A stretch of 64,000 nucleotides of DNA from an uncultured Clostridia bacterium (GCA_944385105.1 CALWVR010000006.1:31708-95707); one strand, 5' to 3'. Counted from the stretch's first letter, positions 26,342 to 37,425 are shown. The notes: generated from the letters alone by a model not told the origin. Numbers and translations: made by a program.

Positions 26342-27463
26342 TTAATAGACTATGTTCTTAAATTCAAAGTTATTTTCATTAGTATAATCTATTATTGCCC
26401 CTTTATTAGACTTCCTTACATAGTTGGGCACTGAAAATATGGTTATTATACTTCCATCCTTAAACTTATCATCATAACCATCTTCTACACATTGATGCCC
26501 ACGAATTATATGTTTAAAATTGAATTTATTAAGAAATTCAAGTACTTGCTTGTGACCAAACAATTTCCCTCTTCCTCTTTTTTGATTTGATTCAAATTTA
26601 TTTCCATAATTAGGGTCACTCCAAAGTAGATCCATAATAAGGTTTTCTTCTTTTCTGTTATCGATTTTACTAAGATCTTCATATGAAATTGGTTTCTTTA
26701 GCTCATTTATCTGATTAAGATCATTTAATTCAGGTGAGATACCTCCATGTACACAAAAAGCAGAATCATCTATAGTTGCTGCTATGGACATATAGTCGAA
26801 CACTTCATTTATTTTTTTAAATACGTGGTCCTCATTGTTATATTTTTTACGTGATTCAGCTAAAAATCCATATTGTGAACCTATATATCTATCTCTTGTT
26901 TGTTTGCTCTTTGCTTTTCTTATTTCATGGTTTCCGCGAAGTAGGAAAACTTTATTTGGAAATAAAACTTTTAGCTTAAGAATTAGATAAGAGCATTCAA
27001 CACTATTTTTTCCACGATCTACATAATCTCCAAGGAAGAGTATAGATTTTCCGCTACGTATTTCTCTTAAAAAAGTTTTAACACAAAATGAAAGTGCTTG
27101 GATGTCTCCATGTATATCCCCAACTATAATGGTAGGTCCGCTAATCCTTATTAAACAGGACTCATTTTTAAGAAGTTCAATTGATTTGTTACATATTTTA
27201 TCAATTTCCTTCACGCTTAATTTAGAGCTAGAGTCCATGCATCTGTTAAGAGTGGTTTCAGCTTCTATTATTTTATCTTCTAGTTTATTATCTAAGATGA
27301 TATCATTTTTATTATTTCGTTTGAGTCCTTGCATTTGATTGAGTTCTATATTTTGCAATATATTTGTTTTATTATATAATCCGTTTGCAGAGATTTGAGA
27401 AGTACCACCAATTTGTGATACTAGTGCTGTACTTAATAAGATTGATAAGTATTTCTTATTCAT
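26342..27463 (-). CDS. Exported PPP-family serine/threonine protein phosphatase
   Basis: The 373-residue protein has a Sec-type signal peptide (NKK, hydrophobic LSILLSTALV, likely cut near ISA-NG at 27) and a spacer to residue 105. The PPP metallophosphatase domain follows: GDIHGD (115), GDYVDRG (145), LRGNHE (175), then FCVHGGISPEL and IIRGHQ. These are the complete metal-ligand and catalytic motifs of the PP1/PP2A/PP2B branch. Mature protein would act outside the membrane, where classical Ser/Thr phosphatases are unusual. AAGGAG precedes the ATG. It is a single gene with its own terminator. Confidence 0.9.
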   Translation of the reverse strand: MNKKYLSILLSTALVSQIGGTSQISANGLYNKTNILQNIELNQMQGLKRNNKNDIILDNKLEDKIIEAETTLNRCMDSSSKLSVKEIDKICNKSIELLKNESCLIRISGPTIIVGDIHGDIQALSFCVKTFLREIRSGKSILFLGDYVDRGKNSVECSYLILKLKVLFPNKVFLLRGNHEIRKAKSKQTRDRYIGSQYGFLAESRKKYNNEDHVFKKINEVFDYMSIAATIDDSAFCVHGGISPELNDLNQINELKKPISYEDLSKIDNRKEENLIMDLLWSDPNYGNKFESNQKRGRGKLFGHKQVLEFLNKFNFKHIIRGHQCVEDGYDDKFKDGSIITIFSVPNYVRKSNKGAIIDYTNENNFEFKNIVY

Positions 27464-27681
27464 AATTACTCCTTATTATTTTTGATTTATAATTCATTAT
27501 AACATAATATTTTTTAGAGTCAATATTATATAAAGAAAAATTGTCAAAAGATATTAGATTTATATAAATTTTCTAGTAGAAATGCCAAATTGATAGCATA
27601 AAAATAGTAAAGTAAGTATACACTCAAATTTGACTACTTGTTCATTAAATTTTAGTATTTCACAAAAGAAAATTTTTAAAT

Positions 27682-27720
27682 AAAAATGCCTCTCTTATAA
27701 TTTAAGGAGGCATTTTTATT
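27682..27720. terminator. Terminator after the APH-kinase gene
   Basis: AAAAATGCCTC and GAGGCATTTTT form an 11-bp stem with T runs on both sides. It lies in the 313-base gap 27464-27776, which otherwise holds only the phosphatase promoter region. Confidence 0.8.
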
Positions 27721-27776
27721 TAAAAGCAATCTTAATGGTTTACACTAAAATTAATTATTGTTTAAACAGTTAATGT

Positions 27777-28526
27777 TTATTCATAGTCAACAACATGTAC
27801 CCAATGCTTTAAGAATTCCTGCTCATCTAATTTACTATTTACCATTTGAGAGGCAGCAACAATAGGAAACCACATTTGAACATAATGTTTCTTAGTTCCT
27901 GTTTTTTTACAAAACAAATTTAAATAATTATCTGCTATATTAATCTTTTTATCAAGACAAAATAGTAAATAGGTTCTAGCAACATCTGCAGAAGCATTTC
28001 CTTGAGTAACATGTGACCAATCTAAAATATATGACTTTTTTTCTGGCGTAATGATAATGTTACTTGGATTAAAGTCTCCATGGCAGACCTTATTGTGATT
28101 AGGCATACCTTCTAATCTAATTTGAAGGTCGTATTTGGTAGTTTCATCTAAACTGGTCTCTGAAATTTTCCTTAGCATTTTGTCCTTTTGTTTGTTTAAT
28201 AGTGACGCTCTTTGAGAGTTTACAAATATTTGAAGATTTACAAATAAGTTAAGGTACTCATCGAGTTTGGCTGTATCCTCTTGCATTAGACTTTCAAGTG
28301 TTTTACCTTCAATATAATCAGAGATAATAGCCCATTTACCATCAACCTTTGTTATTTCATGTATTTTTGGTATGTTAAGATGTGTTTCTTCTATTCTTGC
28401 TTGATTTAAAGCCTCATTAAGAATATCAGCTTTAGAAAAAGTTTCGTCAAAAACCTTTATAGCTTTATTTCCATCTCTATATATCAGCTTTTTAGGGCGA
28501 ACACTAATTATATTTTCAAGATTCAT
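27777..28526 (-). CDS. Aminoglycoside phosphotransferase (APH)-fold kinase
   Basis: The 249-residue protein-kinase-like phosphotransferase has the catalytic loop CHGDFNPSN (His149, Asp151, Asn156) and the metal-binding ILDWSH (Asp169). The N-lobe lysine is likely in KAIKVF. It is shorter than most antibiotic kinases and could instead phosphorylate a sugar, choline-like or small metabolite. It begins 14 bases after the adhE stop, with its AAGGAGG site in between, so it is co-transcribed with adhE. Substrate unknown. Confidence 0.82.
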   Translation of the reverse strand: MNLENIISVRPKKLIYRDGNKAIKVFDETFSKADILNEALNQARIEETHLNIPKIHEITKVDGKWAIISDYIEGKTLESLMQEDTAKLDEYLNLFVNLQIFVNSQRASLLNKQKDKMLRKISETSLDETTKYDLQIRLEGMPNHNKVCHGDFNPSNIIITPEKKSYILDWSHVTQGNASADVARTYLLFCLDKKINIADNYLNLFCKKTGTKKHYVQMWFPIVAASQMVNSKLDEQEFLKHWVHVVDYE

Positions 28527-28540
28527 TTTAACTTCCTCCT

Positions 28541-31150
28541 TTATCTGCCATAGTAGGCATTAATATACATTTGTTTAATTTCACTCATTAATGGGTACCT
28601 TGGATTTGCTCCAGTACATTGATCATCAAATGCTTGCTCTGTCATATCGTCTAATTTTGCCAAAAAGTCTTTTTCGTCTACACCATAATCTTTTATGCAG
28701 TCTTTTATTCCAATTTCTTTTTTTAGTTTATCAATAGACTTAATCAAATTTTCTAGCTTTTCTTGACTTGAAGAGCCACCAAGACTTAAATAGTCTGCAA
28801 TCTGAGAATATCTATCTAAAGTACAAGGATGATCATATTGAGGAAATGTTCCCATTCTGGTTGGAGTGTTTTCGGCATTGAATCTTAAAACGTGATTAAT
28901 CATTAAAGCGTTAGCAATACCATGTGGAAGGTGAAAAAATGAGCCTAACTTATGAGCCATAGAATGACATACTCCAAGAAATGCATTAGCAAAAGCCATT
29001 CCAGCCATGGTTGCAGCATTGGCCATTTTTTCACGTGCAATAGGGTCCTTTGATCCATAATTATAAGCTCTTGGTAGATATTCAAATATAATTTTTAAAG
29101 AACGAAGTGCTAGACTGTCTGTATAATCAGTGGCCATCATTGATGCATAGGCTTCTAAGGCATGTGTAACAGCGTCTATCCCTGAAGCACTTGTTAGACC
29201 TTTTGGCGCTTCCATCATCATATTGGGATCTACAATTGCCATATTTGGCATTAATTCATAGTCAGCAAGTGGATATTTTATTTGTGTCTTTTCATCGGTA
29301 ATAACTGCAAATGGGGTTACTTCAGACCCAGTACCGGCAGAGGTTGGGACTGCAATGAAGTAAGCTTTTTCACCCATCTTTGGAAATTTATATATACGCT
29401 TTCTAATGTCTGAAAAACGCATAGCCATATCCATAAAATCTACAGTAGGATGTTCATACAGTACCCACATAATTTTGGCAGCATCCATAGCGGAGCCTCC
29501 ACCTATTGCTATAATGCAATCAGGTTCAAAAGAATTCATCTGCTTTGCGCCTTCTTTTGCACAAGATAAGGTAGGATCTGGTTCAACATTATAAAATGTT
29601 GCATGCTGTATTCCCATTTCATCTAGTTTATTCTCTACTGATCTTGTGTACCCATTTTTATATAGGAATGAATCGGTTACTATAAACACTTTTTTCTTAA
29701 ATAGATTAGTTTTAAGTTCATTAAGTGCAACAGGTAAACATCCTTTTTTTATATATACTTTTTCAGGTGTTCTAAACCAAAGCATATTTTCTCTCCTCTC
29801 GGCAACTGTTTTGATATTAATTAAATGTTTGACTCCAACGTTATCAGAAATAGAGTTTCCACCCCATGTACCACAGCCGAGAGTTAAAGATGGTGCAAGC
29901 TTAAAATTATATAAATCTCCAATCCCTCCATGAGAGGAAGGGGTATTTACTAATATACGACAAGTCTTCATATGAGAACTAAATTTATCTAATTTATCTT
30001 GACCTGATATAGTATCTAGATATATAGAGGATGTATGCCCATATCCACCATCAGCAATGAGTCTTTCTGCTTTTTCTATAGCATCAGAGAAATCTTTTGC
30101 TCTATACATAGCTAAAACAGGTGAGAGCTTTTCATGTGCAAATTCTTCACTTAATTCTACACTTTCAACTTCTCCTATTAAAACTTTGGTGTTTTCAGGA
30201 ACCTTTATACCAGCAAGTTTAGCAATTTTAAAAGCTGTTTGTCCGACTATCTTAGAATTTAGTGAACCATTGATTATCATTGTTTTCCTTACTTTTCCTA
30301 TTTCTTCCTCGTTTAGAATATAACACCCTCTATTATTAAATTCCTTTTTTACTTTGTCATAGATACTATCTAAGACAATAACAGACTGTTCGGATGCACA
30401 AATCATACCATTGTCAAAGACCTTTGAATGAATAATTGAGTTTACAGCAAGTAGTATATCAGCAGTTTCATCAATAATAGCAGGTGTATTGCCAGAACCA
30501 ACGCCAAGAGCAGGCTTACCACTTGAATAAGCTGATTTTACCATGCCAGAGCCACCAGTTGCTAAAATTATATCTGCGCCTTTCATAAGTGCATTTGTCA
30601 ATTCTAAAGAAGGAGAGTCTATCCAATTGATTATTCCTTCAGGAGCGCCTGCATTTACTGCGGCTTGAAGTACTACTTTAGCAGCAGCAATTGTAGAATT
30701 TTTTGCCCTTGGATGCGGACTAATTATAATACCATTCCTTGTTTTTAAAGCAAGTAGTGTTTTGAAAATGGCTGTAGAGGTAGGATTAGTTGTTGGTATA
30801 ATTGCAGCAATAACTCCTACTGGCTCTGCAATTTTCTTTATTCCATATTCTTTATCCTCTTCAATTACACCGCAAGTTTTTGTATCTTTATATGCATTAT
30901 AAATATATTCAGATGCAAAGTGGTTTTTTATGACTTTATCTTCCACTAATCCCATTCCAGTTTCTTCAACAGCTAATTTAGCTAGAGATATTCTTTCTTT
31001 ATTTGCTGCAATCGCAGCTGCTAAGAATATTTTATCAACTTGATCTTGACTATACTTAGCAAAAACTTGCTGTGCTTCTTTTACTTTTTTAATAGTATTT
31101 TCTAGCTCTTTAATACTATCTGCATTAACATAAGTTTCTTTACTTTCCAT
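28541..31150 (-). CDS. adhE: Bifunctional acetaldehyde/alcohol dehydrogenase AdhE
   Basis: The 869-residue fusion is the usual AdhE length. Residues about 1-440 form the CoA-acylating aldehyde dehydrogenase ([12 protein letters not shown] at 216, catalytic Cys251 in [11 protein letters not shown]). The rest is an iron alcohol dehydrogenase with [12 protein letters not shown] and metal ligands in [20 protein letters not shown]. It converts acetyl-CoA to ethanol, regenerating NAD+ in fermentation, and in other bacteria assembles into spirosomes. GAGAGGAAG precedes the ATG. I saw no Rex-type TTGTTAAN4TTAACAA site upstream. Confidence 0.95.
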   Translation of the reverse strand: MESKETYVNADSIKELENTIKKVKEAQQVFAKYSQDQVDKIFLAAAIAANKERISLAKLAVEETGMGLVEDKVIKNHFASEYIYNAYKDTKTCGVIEEDKEYGIKKIAEPVGVIAAIIPTTNPTSTAIFKTLLALKTRNGIIISPHPRAKNSTIAAAKVVLQAAVNAGAPEGIINWIDSPSLELTNALMKGADIILATGGSGMVKSAYSSGKPALGVGSGNTPAIIDETADILLAVNSIIHSKVFDNGMICASEQSVIVLDSIYDKVKKEFNNRGCYILNEEEIGKVRKTMIINGSLNSKIVGQTAFKIAKLAGIKVPENTKVLIGEVESVELSEEFAHEKLSPVLAMYRAKDFSDAIEKAERLIADGGYGHTSSIYLDTISGQDKLDKFSSHMKTCRILVNTPSSHGGIGDLYNFKLAPSLTLGCGTWGGNSISDNVGVKHLINIKTVAERRENMLWFRTPEKVYIKKGCLPVALNELKTNLFKKKVFIVTDSFLYKNGYTRSVENKLDEMGIQHATFYNVEPDPTLSCAKEGAKQMNSFEPDCIIAIGGGSAMDAAKIMWVLYEHPTVDFMDMAMRFSDIRKRIYKFPKMGEKAYFIAVPTSAGTGSEVTPFAVITDEKTQIKYPLADYELMPNMAIVDPNMMMEAPKGLTSASGIDAVTHALEAYASMMATDYTDSLALRSLKIIFEYLPRAYNYGSKDPIAREKMANAATMAGMAFANAFLGVCHSMAHKLGSFFHLPHGIANALMINHVLRFNAENTPTRMGTFPQYDHPCTLDRYSQIADYLSLGGSSSQEKLENLIKSIDKLKKEIGIKDCIKDYGVDEKDFLAKLDDMTEQAFDDQCTGANPRYPLMSEIKQMYINAYYGR

Positions 31151-31417
31151 TTAAGATTCTTCCTCTCTATTATTTATTATTAAGGTATTCTATTACATGA
31201 GTTTGATAATATATTATAAAATTCCGTAATTTGGCTTTATATCAGAATATTCTTTACTGAATCTAAATGTGTAATCATTAAGTGGATTTTAAAGCAGGTT
31301 TAATTTATAATGAATAGATTTGATAAGTGACTTAGTGCAATGCTAAGTTGCCTTAAAAGTTTAATTTATTAATAACTAACATAAGATTAATGCATATAAT
31401 GCTTTAGAGGTGATTAA

Positions 31418-32092
31418 ATGGATAAGGCAACAATATTAAAAATGTTGGAATATTCAGCTTTTTCATATAATGATATACAACCTAAGAGTGAAAATCAAGA
31501 GTTATACGTAATTAATGACCCTGACACAGATGTACAATGCTACATAAGGAGTGAGTTAAATACTTTATATATTAGTTTTAGGGGAACAGATTCAAATAAA
31601 GATAGAAAAACAGACTTGAAGTTTTGGAAAAAAACTATACCGTATGGAAATAATTTATCTAAAATAAGAGTGCACACTGGATTTTTAGAATCGTATAAAA
31701 ATGAAAATGTAAGACCCAATATTCACAAGTTAATTACAAATAAAATAAGTAATATTAATATTATGGGACATTCATACGGTGCAGCATTAGCTGTTTTGTG
31801 TGCTGTAGATCTTGAGTATAACTTTCCAGATAAAAATTATGAAGTCTTTTTATTTGGTTGCCCTCGAGTAGGTAATAAGTATTTTAAAAGATCATATGAT
31901 AGAAGAGTATTTAAGACTTTTCGAATTGTTAATGGAAATGATGCAATAACTAAAATACCTTTTGCTTTTTTAGGATATAGACATGTTGGTATAAAAATAC
32001 ATGTTGGGATTACTAGTTTTCCACTTGCAGTTTCTTTTACTCAGCATAGGACCCAACTTTATTATTCTAGCCTATTAAATTCATCAATTTAA
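31418..32092 (+). CDS. Class 3 lipase
   Basis: The 224-residue alpha/beta hydrolase of the lipase class 3 family has the oxyanion strand YISFRGT (52-57), the nucleophile elbow GHSYGAA (Ser119) and the CPRVGN motif (148-153) typical of fungal-type lipases. The final histidine is likely in YRHVGIKIHVG. No signal peptide is visible, so it would act inside the cell unless exported by another route. AGAGGTG precedes the ATG. Convergent with the helicase operon, 27 bases away. Confidence 0.85.
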   Translation: MDKATILKMLEYSAFSYNDIQPKSENQELYVINDPDTDVQCYIRSELNTLYISFRGTDSNKDRKTDLKFWKKTIPYGNNLSKIRVHTGFLESYKNENVRPNIHKLITNKISNINIMGHSYGAALAVLCAVDLEYNFPDKNYEVFLFGCPRVGNKYFKRSYDRRVFKTFRIVNGNDAITKIPFAFLGYRHVGIKIHVGITSFPLAVSFTQHRTQLYYSSLLNSSI

Positions 32093-32119
32093 TAACAAGT
32101 ATACAATCATCTTAATATA

Positions 32120-34213
32120 TTAATAGCCTTCTTCGTCAAAGTTATGCTTACTTAAAACCCAACTTGCCCAATTAGGATATCGTGAGTTTTTTCTTTTCTC
32201 CTGACTGCTAGAAAAAATTAAGTAGTGCTTAGCTCTCGTGCATGCCACATAAAAGATTCTTAATTCTTCTTCAAGGCTTTCTATAATATGATTTTGCTTC
32301 AGTCGTTCGTATTCTCTGTCTGTGTATTCGTCATTTAAAATATCATTATTAAAGGCTAACTCGGTAAAATTATTTTTTGTGTTTAACAGTATCCGCGGAA
32401 AATGCTTGGGATTTATTAATGGTTCGTCTATGTTAGCAATGATTACAACAGGGAATGAGAGACCTTTAGCTTTATGTATTGTGTAAACTGATACAACTCC
32501 ATTACTACGGCTATCATCCGATACAGCAGCTTCATCTTCTTCGGATTCCATATAGATTTTTGAGGAAATAAATTCAAGAAACTCAAAACTTGGCATAAAG
32601 CAGGAGCTTTCATTGTCAAAGGCCATTGACCTAAGCTTTGAGAGATTTGATATTGCTTGATATCTTCTAGTTTTTATATAATATTGTTCAAGCTTTGTGT
32701 TGTCAATAAGATAGTCAATAAATGATACAACGGAGCTACGTTTAACAACGGTGGATAATTCCTCTAAAAATTCATCAAAATTACCGCAGTCATAACTTAC
32801 AAATGATTTATAAACATCAGTTAAATATAATTCGTCTTTGTATTCATTGCTTTGATATACCAAATAATTGAGAACTTTGTATATATCAATTATCTCTTTA
32901 GCTTTATAGAATCCGCGACCTCCTATAACTTCAACAGGAATATTAGCAGCTTTTAATATTTCTCCAATTTCATCGACCATATAGTTTTTTCTACAAAGTA
33001 TTGCAATATCATTATATTTTATTGGTATTCCAAGAAGAGTCTTTTCGTTAATTAACTCTTTAATGATATCTACAATATTGTCTTTTTTCGAAAGGTATAC
33101 AGGATTATCTTCAGAATGTTTATTGATGTCAGGGATTAGAAGGGGACGACTATCAAAGTCTAACTTAAAACCACAAGTATCTACACCGGAAGAAAAGACT
33201 TTATTAATAAATTTAATTATTTTAGGGTCACTTCTAAAGTTTTCTAATAATGAAATATTTATATTGGATACTTGATTAATGTACATAGTCATAGACTTTG
33301 AATTTTCTATATCTGATCCTCTAAATGCGTATATAGCTTGACGTTCATCTCCAACAAGAAAAACATTTATATTCATTTTAATTAATTCTTTCGTTAAGTC
33401 AAATTGAGTGCTATTTGTATCTTGATACTCATCGATGAAGGCATACTGATATTTATCTCTTATCTGACTTTGTATGTGTTTATCTTTTAAGAGATCTACG
33501 GATTTAGGTATTAAGTCATTAAGGCTTAAGATATTTTTATTCATTTTTTCTTTTTCTAGTTCCAATATAAATTGATTATATGCTTGAATAAATTTCTCTT
33601 TTAAATTTCTTAGTGATATTGGAATTTCATCGGATAAGTCTTTTATGGTTTGAATGCCGCAGTTACTATTTGACTCATATAATTCAAATATTAAGCTCTT
33701 CATTGTAGCTTCGGGTAACTCATTTATTTCATTATTTTTAAATATTGGATGTAATATATTTTCTATAATTTCATCAATTTCTCTATAATATGATGAAATT
33801 TTATAATTTGGAGCAAATCCTACTTTAAGCCCATATTCACGTAAAAGTTTTTCGCAGAATCTATGTATTGTAGATATGTTTGAGATATTAACAAGATAAC
33901 TTTCCCTTTTTAATTTTTCTGCGAGTTCTGTTTTAAAAGATTTATATGCTATTAAACTTCTTCTGTAAAGTTCATAAGAAATACGACTTTTTATTTCATC
34001 CGTTGCTTTATTGGTAAAGGAAATTATAATCATGTTGTTAAGACTAGACTTTGCATCAGTTTCAAGTACGTATAAAATTTTTTGTATTAAGGTTTCTGTT
34101 TTGCCTGTTCCTGCGCTAGCTTTAATATATTGTGGATATATGTTACTGTGAATAGCCTTTAGTTGATTGTCTGTAAGCAAAACTTTATCAAATTCTAAAT
34201 TAGAGAATTTCAT
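32120..34213 (-). CDS. UvrD/AddA-like superfamily 1 helicase
   Basis: The 697-residue SF1A helicase has all core motifs: Walker A KASAGTGKTETL (31), IDEYQDTN (motif II), GDERQAIYAFRGSD (III), VYTIHKAKGLSFPVVI (V) and LRIFYVACTRAKHYL (VI). It has no C-terminal nuclease domain, unlike a typical AddA of about 1200 residues. Its ATG overlaps the stop of the AddB-like gene by 4 bases (ATGA), so the two are co-translated and probably form one complex. Confidence 0.9.
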   Translation of the reverse strand: MKFSNLEFDKVLLTDNQLKAIHSNIYPQYIKASAGTGKTETLIQKILYVLETDAKSSLNNMIIISFTNKATDEIKSRISYELYRRSLIAYKSFKTELAEKLKRESYLVNISNISTIHRFCEKLLREYGLKVGFAPNYKISSYYREIDEIIENILHPIFKNNEINELPEATMKSLIFELYESNSNCGIQTIKDLSDEIPISLRNLKEKFIQAYNQFILELEKEKMNKNILSLNDLIPKSVDLLKDKHIQSQIRDKYQYAFIDEYQDTNSTQFDLTKELIKMNINVFLVGDERQAIYAFRGSDIENSKSMTMYINQVSNINISLLENFRSDPKIIKFINKVFSSGVDTCGFKLDFDSRPLLIPDINKHSEDNPVYLSKKDNIVDIIKELINEKTLLGIPIKYNDIAILCRKNYMVDEIGEILKAANIPVEVIGGRGFYKAKEIIDIYKVLNYLVYQSNEYKDELYLTDVYKSFVSYDCGNFDEFLEELSTVVKRSSVVSFIDYLIDNTKLEQYYIKTRRYQAISNLSKLRSMAFDNESSCFMPSFEFLEFISSKIYMESEEDEAAVSDDSRSNGVVSVYTIHKAKGLSFPVVIIANIDEPLINPKHFPRILLNTKNNFTELAFNNDILNDEYTDREYERLKQNHIIESLEEELRIFYVACTRAKHYLIFSSSQEKRKNSRYPNWASWVLSKHNFDEEGY

Positions 34214-37200
34214 TCTATTACCTCCAACTTATTTTGCGTTTCTTTTCCACCCATGCAAGTATTTTTAACTATACAATAAGAACAAAAATTACTAGGACAA
34301 GATTTTACCTTTGAAAAGTCTGCATTTAAGATTTTTTCTTTTAGATATTCAACTCGTTCAATACCTCCATCGTTACCATAAATAAAATTACTAACTCCGG
34401 AATCAAATTGGATATTGATTTTATTTATTATTCTATTAGCGAAAAATATTCTATCTGTAAATTTATTGTTTTCTTGCAACAGTTTTAACATTTCATTATA
34501 GTGCTTTTCTTTTATTTGTCTGTTTGTACATTTTAGTGTTAGAAAATCTAAAAAAATATTATTCTGTTCTATTTTCCGGCTTCCTTTCTTATCAGAAAAT
34601 ATGGCAGTATCATATTCAAGTTTGAGGTTAAAGTCACTGCATGTATGTATCTTCCCCTTTGAATTTACAATAGTATACTTATGATATTCAAGCTCCTGAA
34701 TTATATATTCTTCTATTAATTTTATGATACGTGATAGATTTTTTTCTTTTATATCTATTAAATCAGACATTTGCAAACAATCAAAGTATCGACAGTTTTG
34801 CTTTAGGCATTCATCTGAAAGTGTCTCAAGGACTCTATAAACATCCTTACCATTTGATAGATACCACTTCTTATTCGTATAGTTATAGTTCATAAATCGG
34901 CGCAAAAGATCTGAATACATAACAGCCTTTGCGTATAAACGAAGTTGACCTTTACTTGTATATACAAGTAGTTTTGGCTTTACGTACATATGATAATATA
35001 GCTTTGGGCAAAGGATATAGGTTACTAATTCTTTAAGAGTATATTCATTTTTAGGTGTTACATAAATGGGCGGAGGTTCGAATGTATTAGTATCATTATC
35101 TTTTAATGGGTAAACGATTTTAGAATCTGTAAATTTCACTTCACTATTAAATGCTGTTGCGATATCTTCAATGTATATTGAAAAGCTATTTTTACTTTTG
35201 CCTGTATATTGGGAACAGGTATAATATATATTTTCAGTTGTACAGTCTATAACATTTTTGAATAAGTATTTTTCTAACTTTATATGAAAATCGTCGGTCT
35301 TAAATGGCAAATTTGGTATATTTAATTTGTATTTTTTATCAGTTAATATTTTAGTTATAGAATTTGTTAGGGGAAATTTGTTATTATTTTTTCTGGGATA
35401 ATTATTATTTTCGCATGATATGAGAAACGTATGTTTATAATTTTTTAAATTAGACATATTAGAAAAATTTAATTTTAAAACATCATTCTTTTTACTTCCA
35501 TTGAACTCATCGGCGTTAAAGAAAAGTAGCTTTAAATGTTTATAAAAACAATTTGAGTCTAAATAAGATATAGTAGAATCTGAAACAATGGACTTTAAAG
35601 TATTGAAAAACTTTTTTATAATTTGTTGCTCTTCAGTTAAATGAATGTAGGAATCTGAAAAAATATTGTCAGACTTTATTATGTTTTTTCTTAAAAACTC
35701 TAAATGATGTTGTACATTACCTTTTGTTATTGAAAGAAGATTAATTAAAATATTAAGTTCTTTTAAAAGATCTAGTAGGAACTTAAGTTCATCAGATGAA
35801 ACCGAATTAAAAGGATGAAATTTGTATAATGGGTTATTTTTTATTTCATCTTTATATGATAAAATATCTTTTATTTGCATGGCCCAATTATCTATGGGGA
35901 CATCATCCTTAAAATATGATTCGATTTTTTGAAATGTACCTATATATTTATCCCACTTTATTTTGCTAATACCTGTATGGTAATACCAATTTGAAAAGAG
36001 CAAAAGTTTAAATCGTTTTGTACTTATGCCGTCTAGTAATATGTTGTAAAGCTGAAAAATATATTCTAATACTGGAGTTGATATAAGTAATGGATTTTGT
36101 TTTTCTATTGTGATTCTTTTATATGCGTTGTAAAAATAAAACATTTTTTCGTCTGTGTCTAATTTTTGGCCGTCACAATAGTAGATATCAGAAGCCAGAA
36201 AGTCATCTAAACAGTAATATATTTTCTTTCTGTTTTTATTACTAACTTCCTTTTCTAGTATAGAGTTGGGAAGACCGCGATATATAAATAAACCATATCT
36301 CTTTAGTTCCCTATCAAGCTCTTCTGCTAGTTTATTGTGGTTTTTACCACAAATGACGACTAGATCGTTTTTTATTATGTTCTCCAATATATAAGGATCA
36401 TCAGTATTTGCTTGAGCTAAAATTTTGCTGATTTGTTGTGCCACAAATTTTAACTCTTGAGACCTATGTAAAAATGGCTTTATAACTTTTATTGACTTAT
36501 CAGCAGTTAGAGTCTTATTACTTTCCATAATGTTCTCAGTGTAATTTATGTTTCCGTAAAAATTATTACTTAAGTGCTCAAGTTCTAGACTGAGTTTTGT
36601 AGATGAATTGATTGTTATAAATTTAATGTCATCTGAAGTAATGCTGACCTTATCTTTTATTTCATTGATTAGAAACTTAGCATTAATATCTGTTGCAAGG
36701 TCTTTTGTGATTAATATTACTTTCTTATTAAGAGCTACTGCTGTTTTAGCTATAAACATAATGGAACTATTTAAATACAAAAAGCCATCAAGAATTAAGG
36801 TATCAATTTCAAAAATTTTTTTATAAATTTGATTTCGATAAGCATTAGTAAAAACATCGAATTTATCGTCTGTACCCGTTGGAGCAGCAATTTCTATTCC
36901 TAAGTTATTATTTGAATATGTATTTTTACCACTTATGAATGCATCGATTATCTCAACAATTATAAGCATTAATTTATTGTATAGATTAAATATATGAGAT
37001 TCAGTTATAGAATTATAATTACTAATTGCAACTCGAGTCTTTTGAGGAATATAGTAAACTCCATTGAATATGAGTAGTTTATATAGTTGTAGTAAACTAT
37101 GATGAATATTTTGGAATTTGTTTTTTTCTTTTTCATCTTTAAAGTAATCGTCCATAACCTTTTCTAAAATATAGCTTATATCCATATTGGAAAGATAGTT

Positions 37201-37425
37201 TTTGCTTTTATGAACTTCGTTGGAACAAAAATTTAGAAAGTTTTCAAGGCTGGTTACATTTGGATTTTCATTGAATAATTTGTTTAACAAAAGTGATTTT
37301 TTACGTTCATGATTGACTATGGAGCTATTAGTGAGATAAAGATAATAACTTTTATTATTAAGTATTTTATAAATGTATTTATTAACTTCATTTGAAAATA
37401 TATTTTTAGAGCATACTAAGTCCAT
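34210..37425 (-). CDS. AddB-like protein with PD-(D/E)XK-type and iron-sulfur C-terminus
   Basis: The 1071-residue protein resembles AddB in layout: a long diverged helicase-like N-terminus with no intact Walker A that I can see, then a C-terminal nuclease-like region. Cys806 (ILCPKLYYHMY) and CSYCIVKNTC (Cys1048, 1051, 1057; spacing C-x2-C-x5-C) match the four iron-sulfur cysteines of AddB. The usual catalytic DYK-T is replaced by something like LDFLTLK, so nuclease activity is uncertain. With the UvrD-like partner it would make an AddAB-like end-processing complex, for recombination or defence. Confidence 0.75.
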   Translation of the reverse strand: MDLVCSKNIFSNEVNKYIYKILNNKSYYLYLTNSSIVNHERKKSLLLNKLFNENPNVTSLENFLNFCSNEVHKSKNYLSNMDISYILEKVMDDYFKDEKEKNKFQNIHHSLLQLYKLLIFNGVYYIPQKTRVAISNYNSITESHIFNLYNKLMLIIVEIIDAFISGKNTYSNNNLGIEIAAPTGTDDKFDVFTNAYRNQIYKKIFEIDTLILDGFLYLNSSIMFIAKTAVALNKKVILITKDLATDINAKFLINEIKDKVSITSDDIKFITINSSTKLSLELEHLSNNFYGNINYTENIMESNKTLTADKSIKVIKPFLHRSQELKFVAQQISKILAQANTDDPYILENIIKNDLVVICGKNHNKLAEELDRELKRYGLFIYRGLPNSILEKEVSNKNRKKIYYCLDDFLASDIYYCDGQKLDTDEKMFYFYNAYKRITIEKQNPLLISTPVLEYIFQLYNILLDGISTKRFKLLLFSNWYYHTGISKIKWDKYIGTFQKIESYFKDDVPIDNWAMQIKDILSYKDEIKNNPLYKFHPFNSVSSDELKFLLDLLKELNILINLLSITKGNVQHHLEFLRKNIIKSDNIFSDSYIHLTEEQQIIKKFFNTLKSIVSDSTISYLDSNCFYKHLKLLFFNADEFNGSKKNDVLKLNFSNMSNLKNYKHTFLISCENNNYPRKNNNKFPLTNSITKILTDKKYKLNIPNLPFKTDDFHIKLEKYLFKNVIDCTTENIYYTCSQYTGKSKNSFSIYIEDIATAFNSEVKFTDSKIVYPLKDNDTNTFEPPPIYVTPKNEYTLKELVTYILCPKLYYHMYVKPKLLVYTSKGQLRLYAKAVMYSDLLRRFMNYNYTNKKWYLSNGKDVYRVLETLSDECLKQNCRYFDCLQMSDLIDIKEKNLSRIIKLIEEYIIQELEYHKYTIVNSKGKIHTCSDFNLKLEYDTAIFSDKKGSRKIEQNNIFLDFLTLKCTNRQIKEKHYNEMLKLLQENNKFTDRIFFANRIINKINIQFDSGVSNFIYGNDGGIERVEYLKEKILNADFSKVKSCPSNFCSYCIVKNTCMGGKETQNKLEVIE

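Noticed and set aside
31151-31417. Rex operator upstream of adhE
   Set aside because: I looked for TTGTTAAN4TTAACAA in the promoter region and saw no convincing match on either strand.
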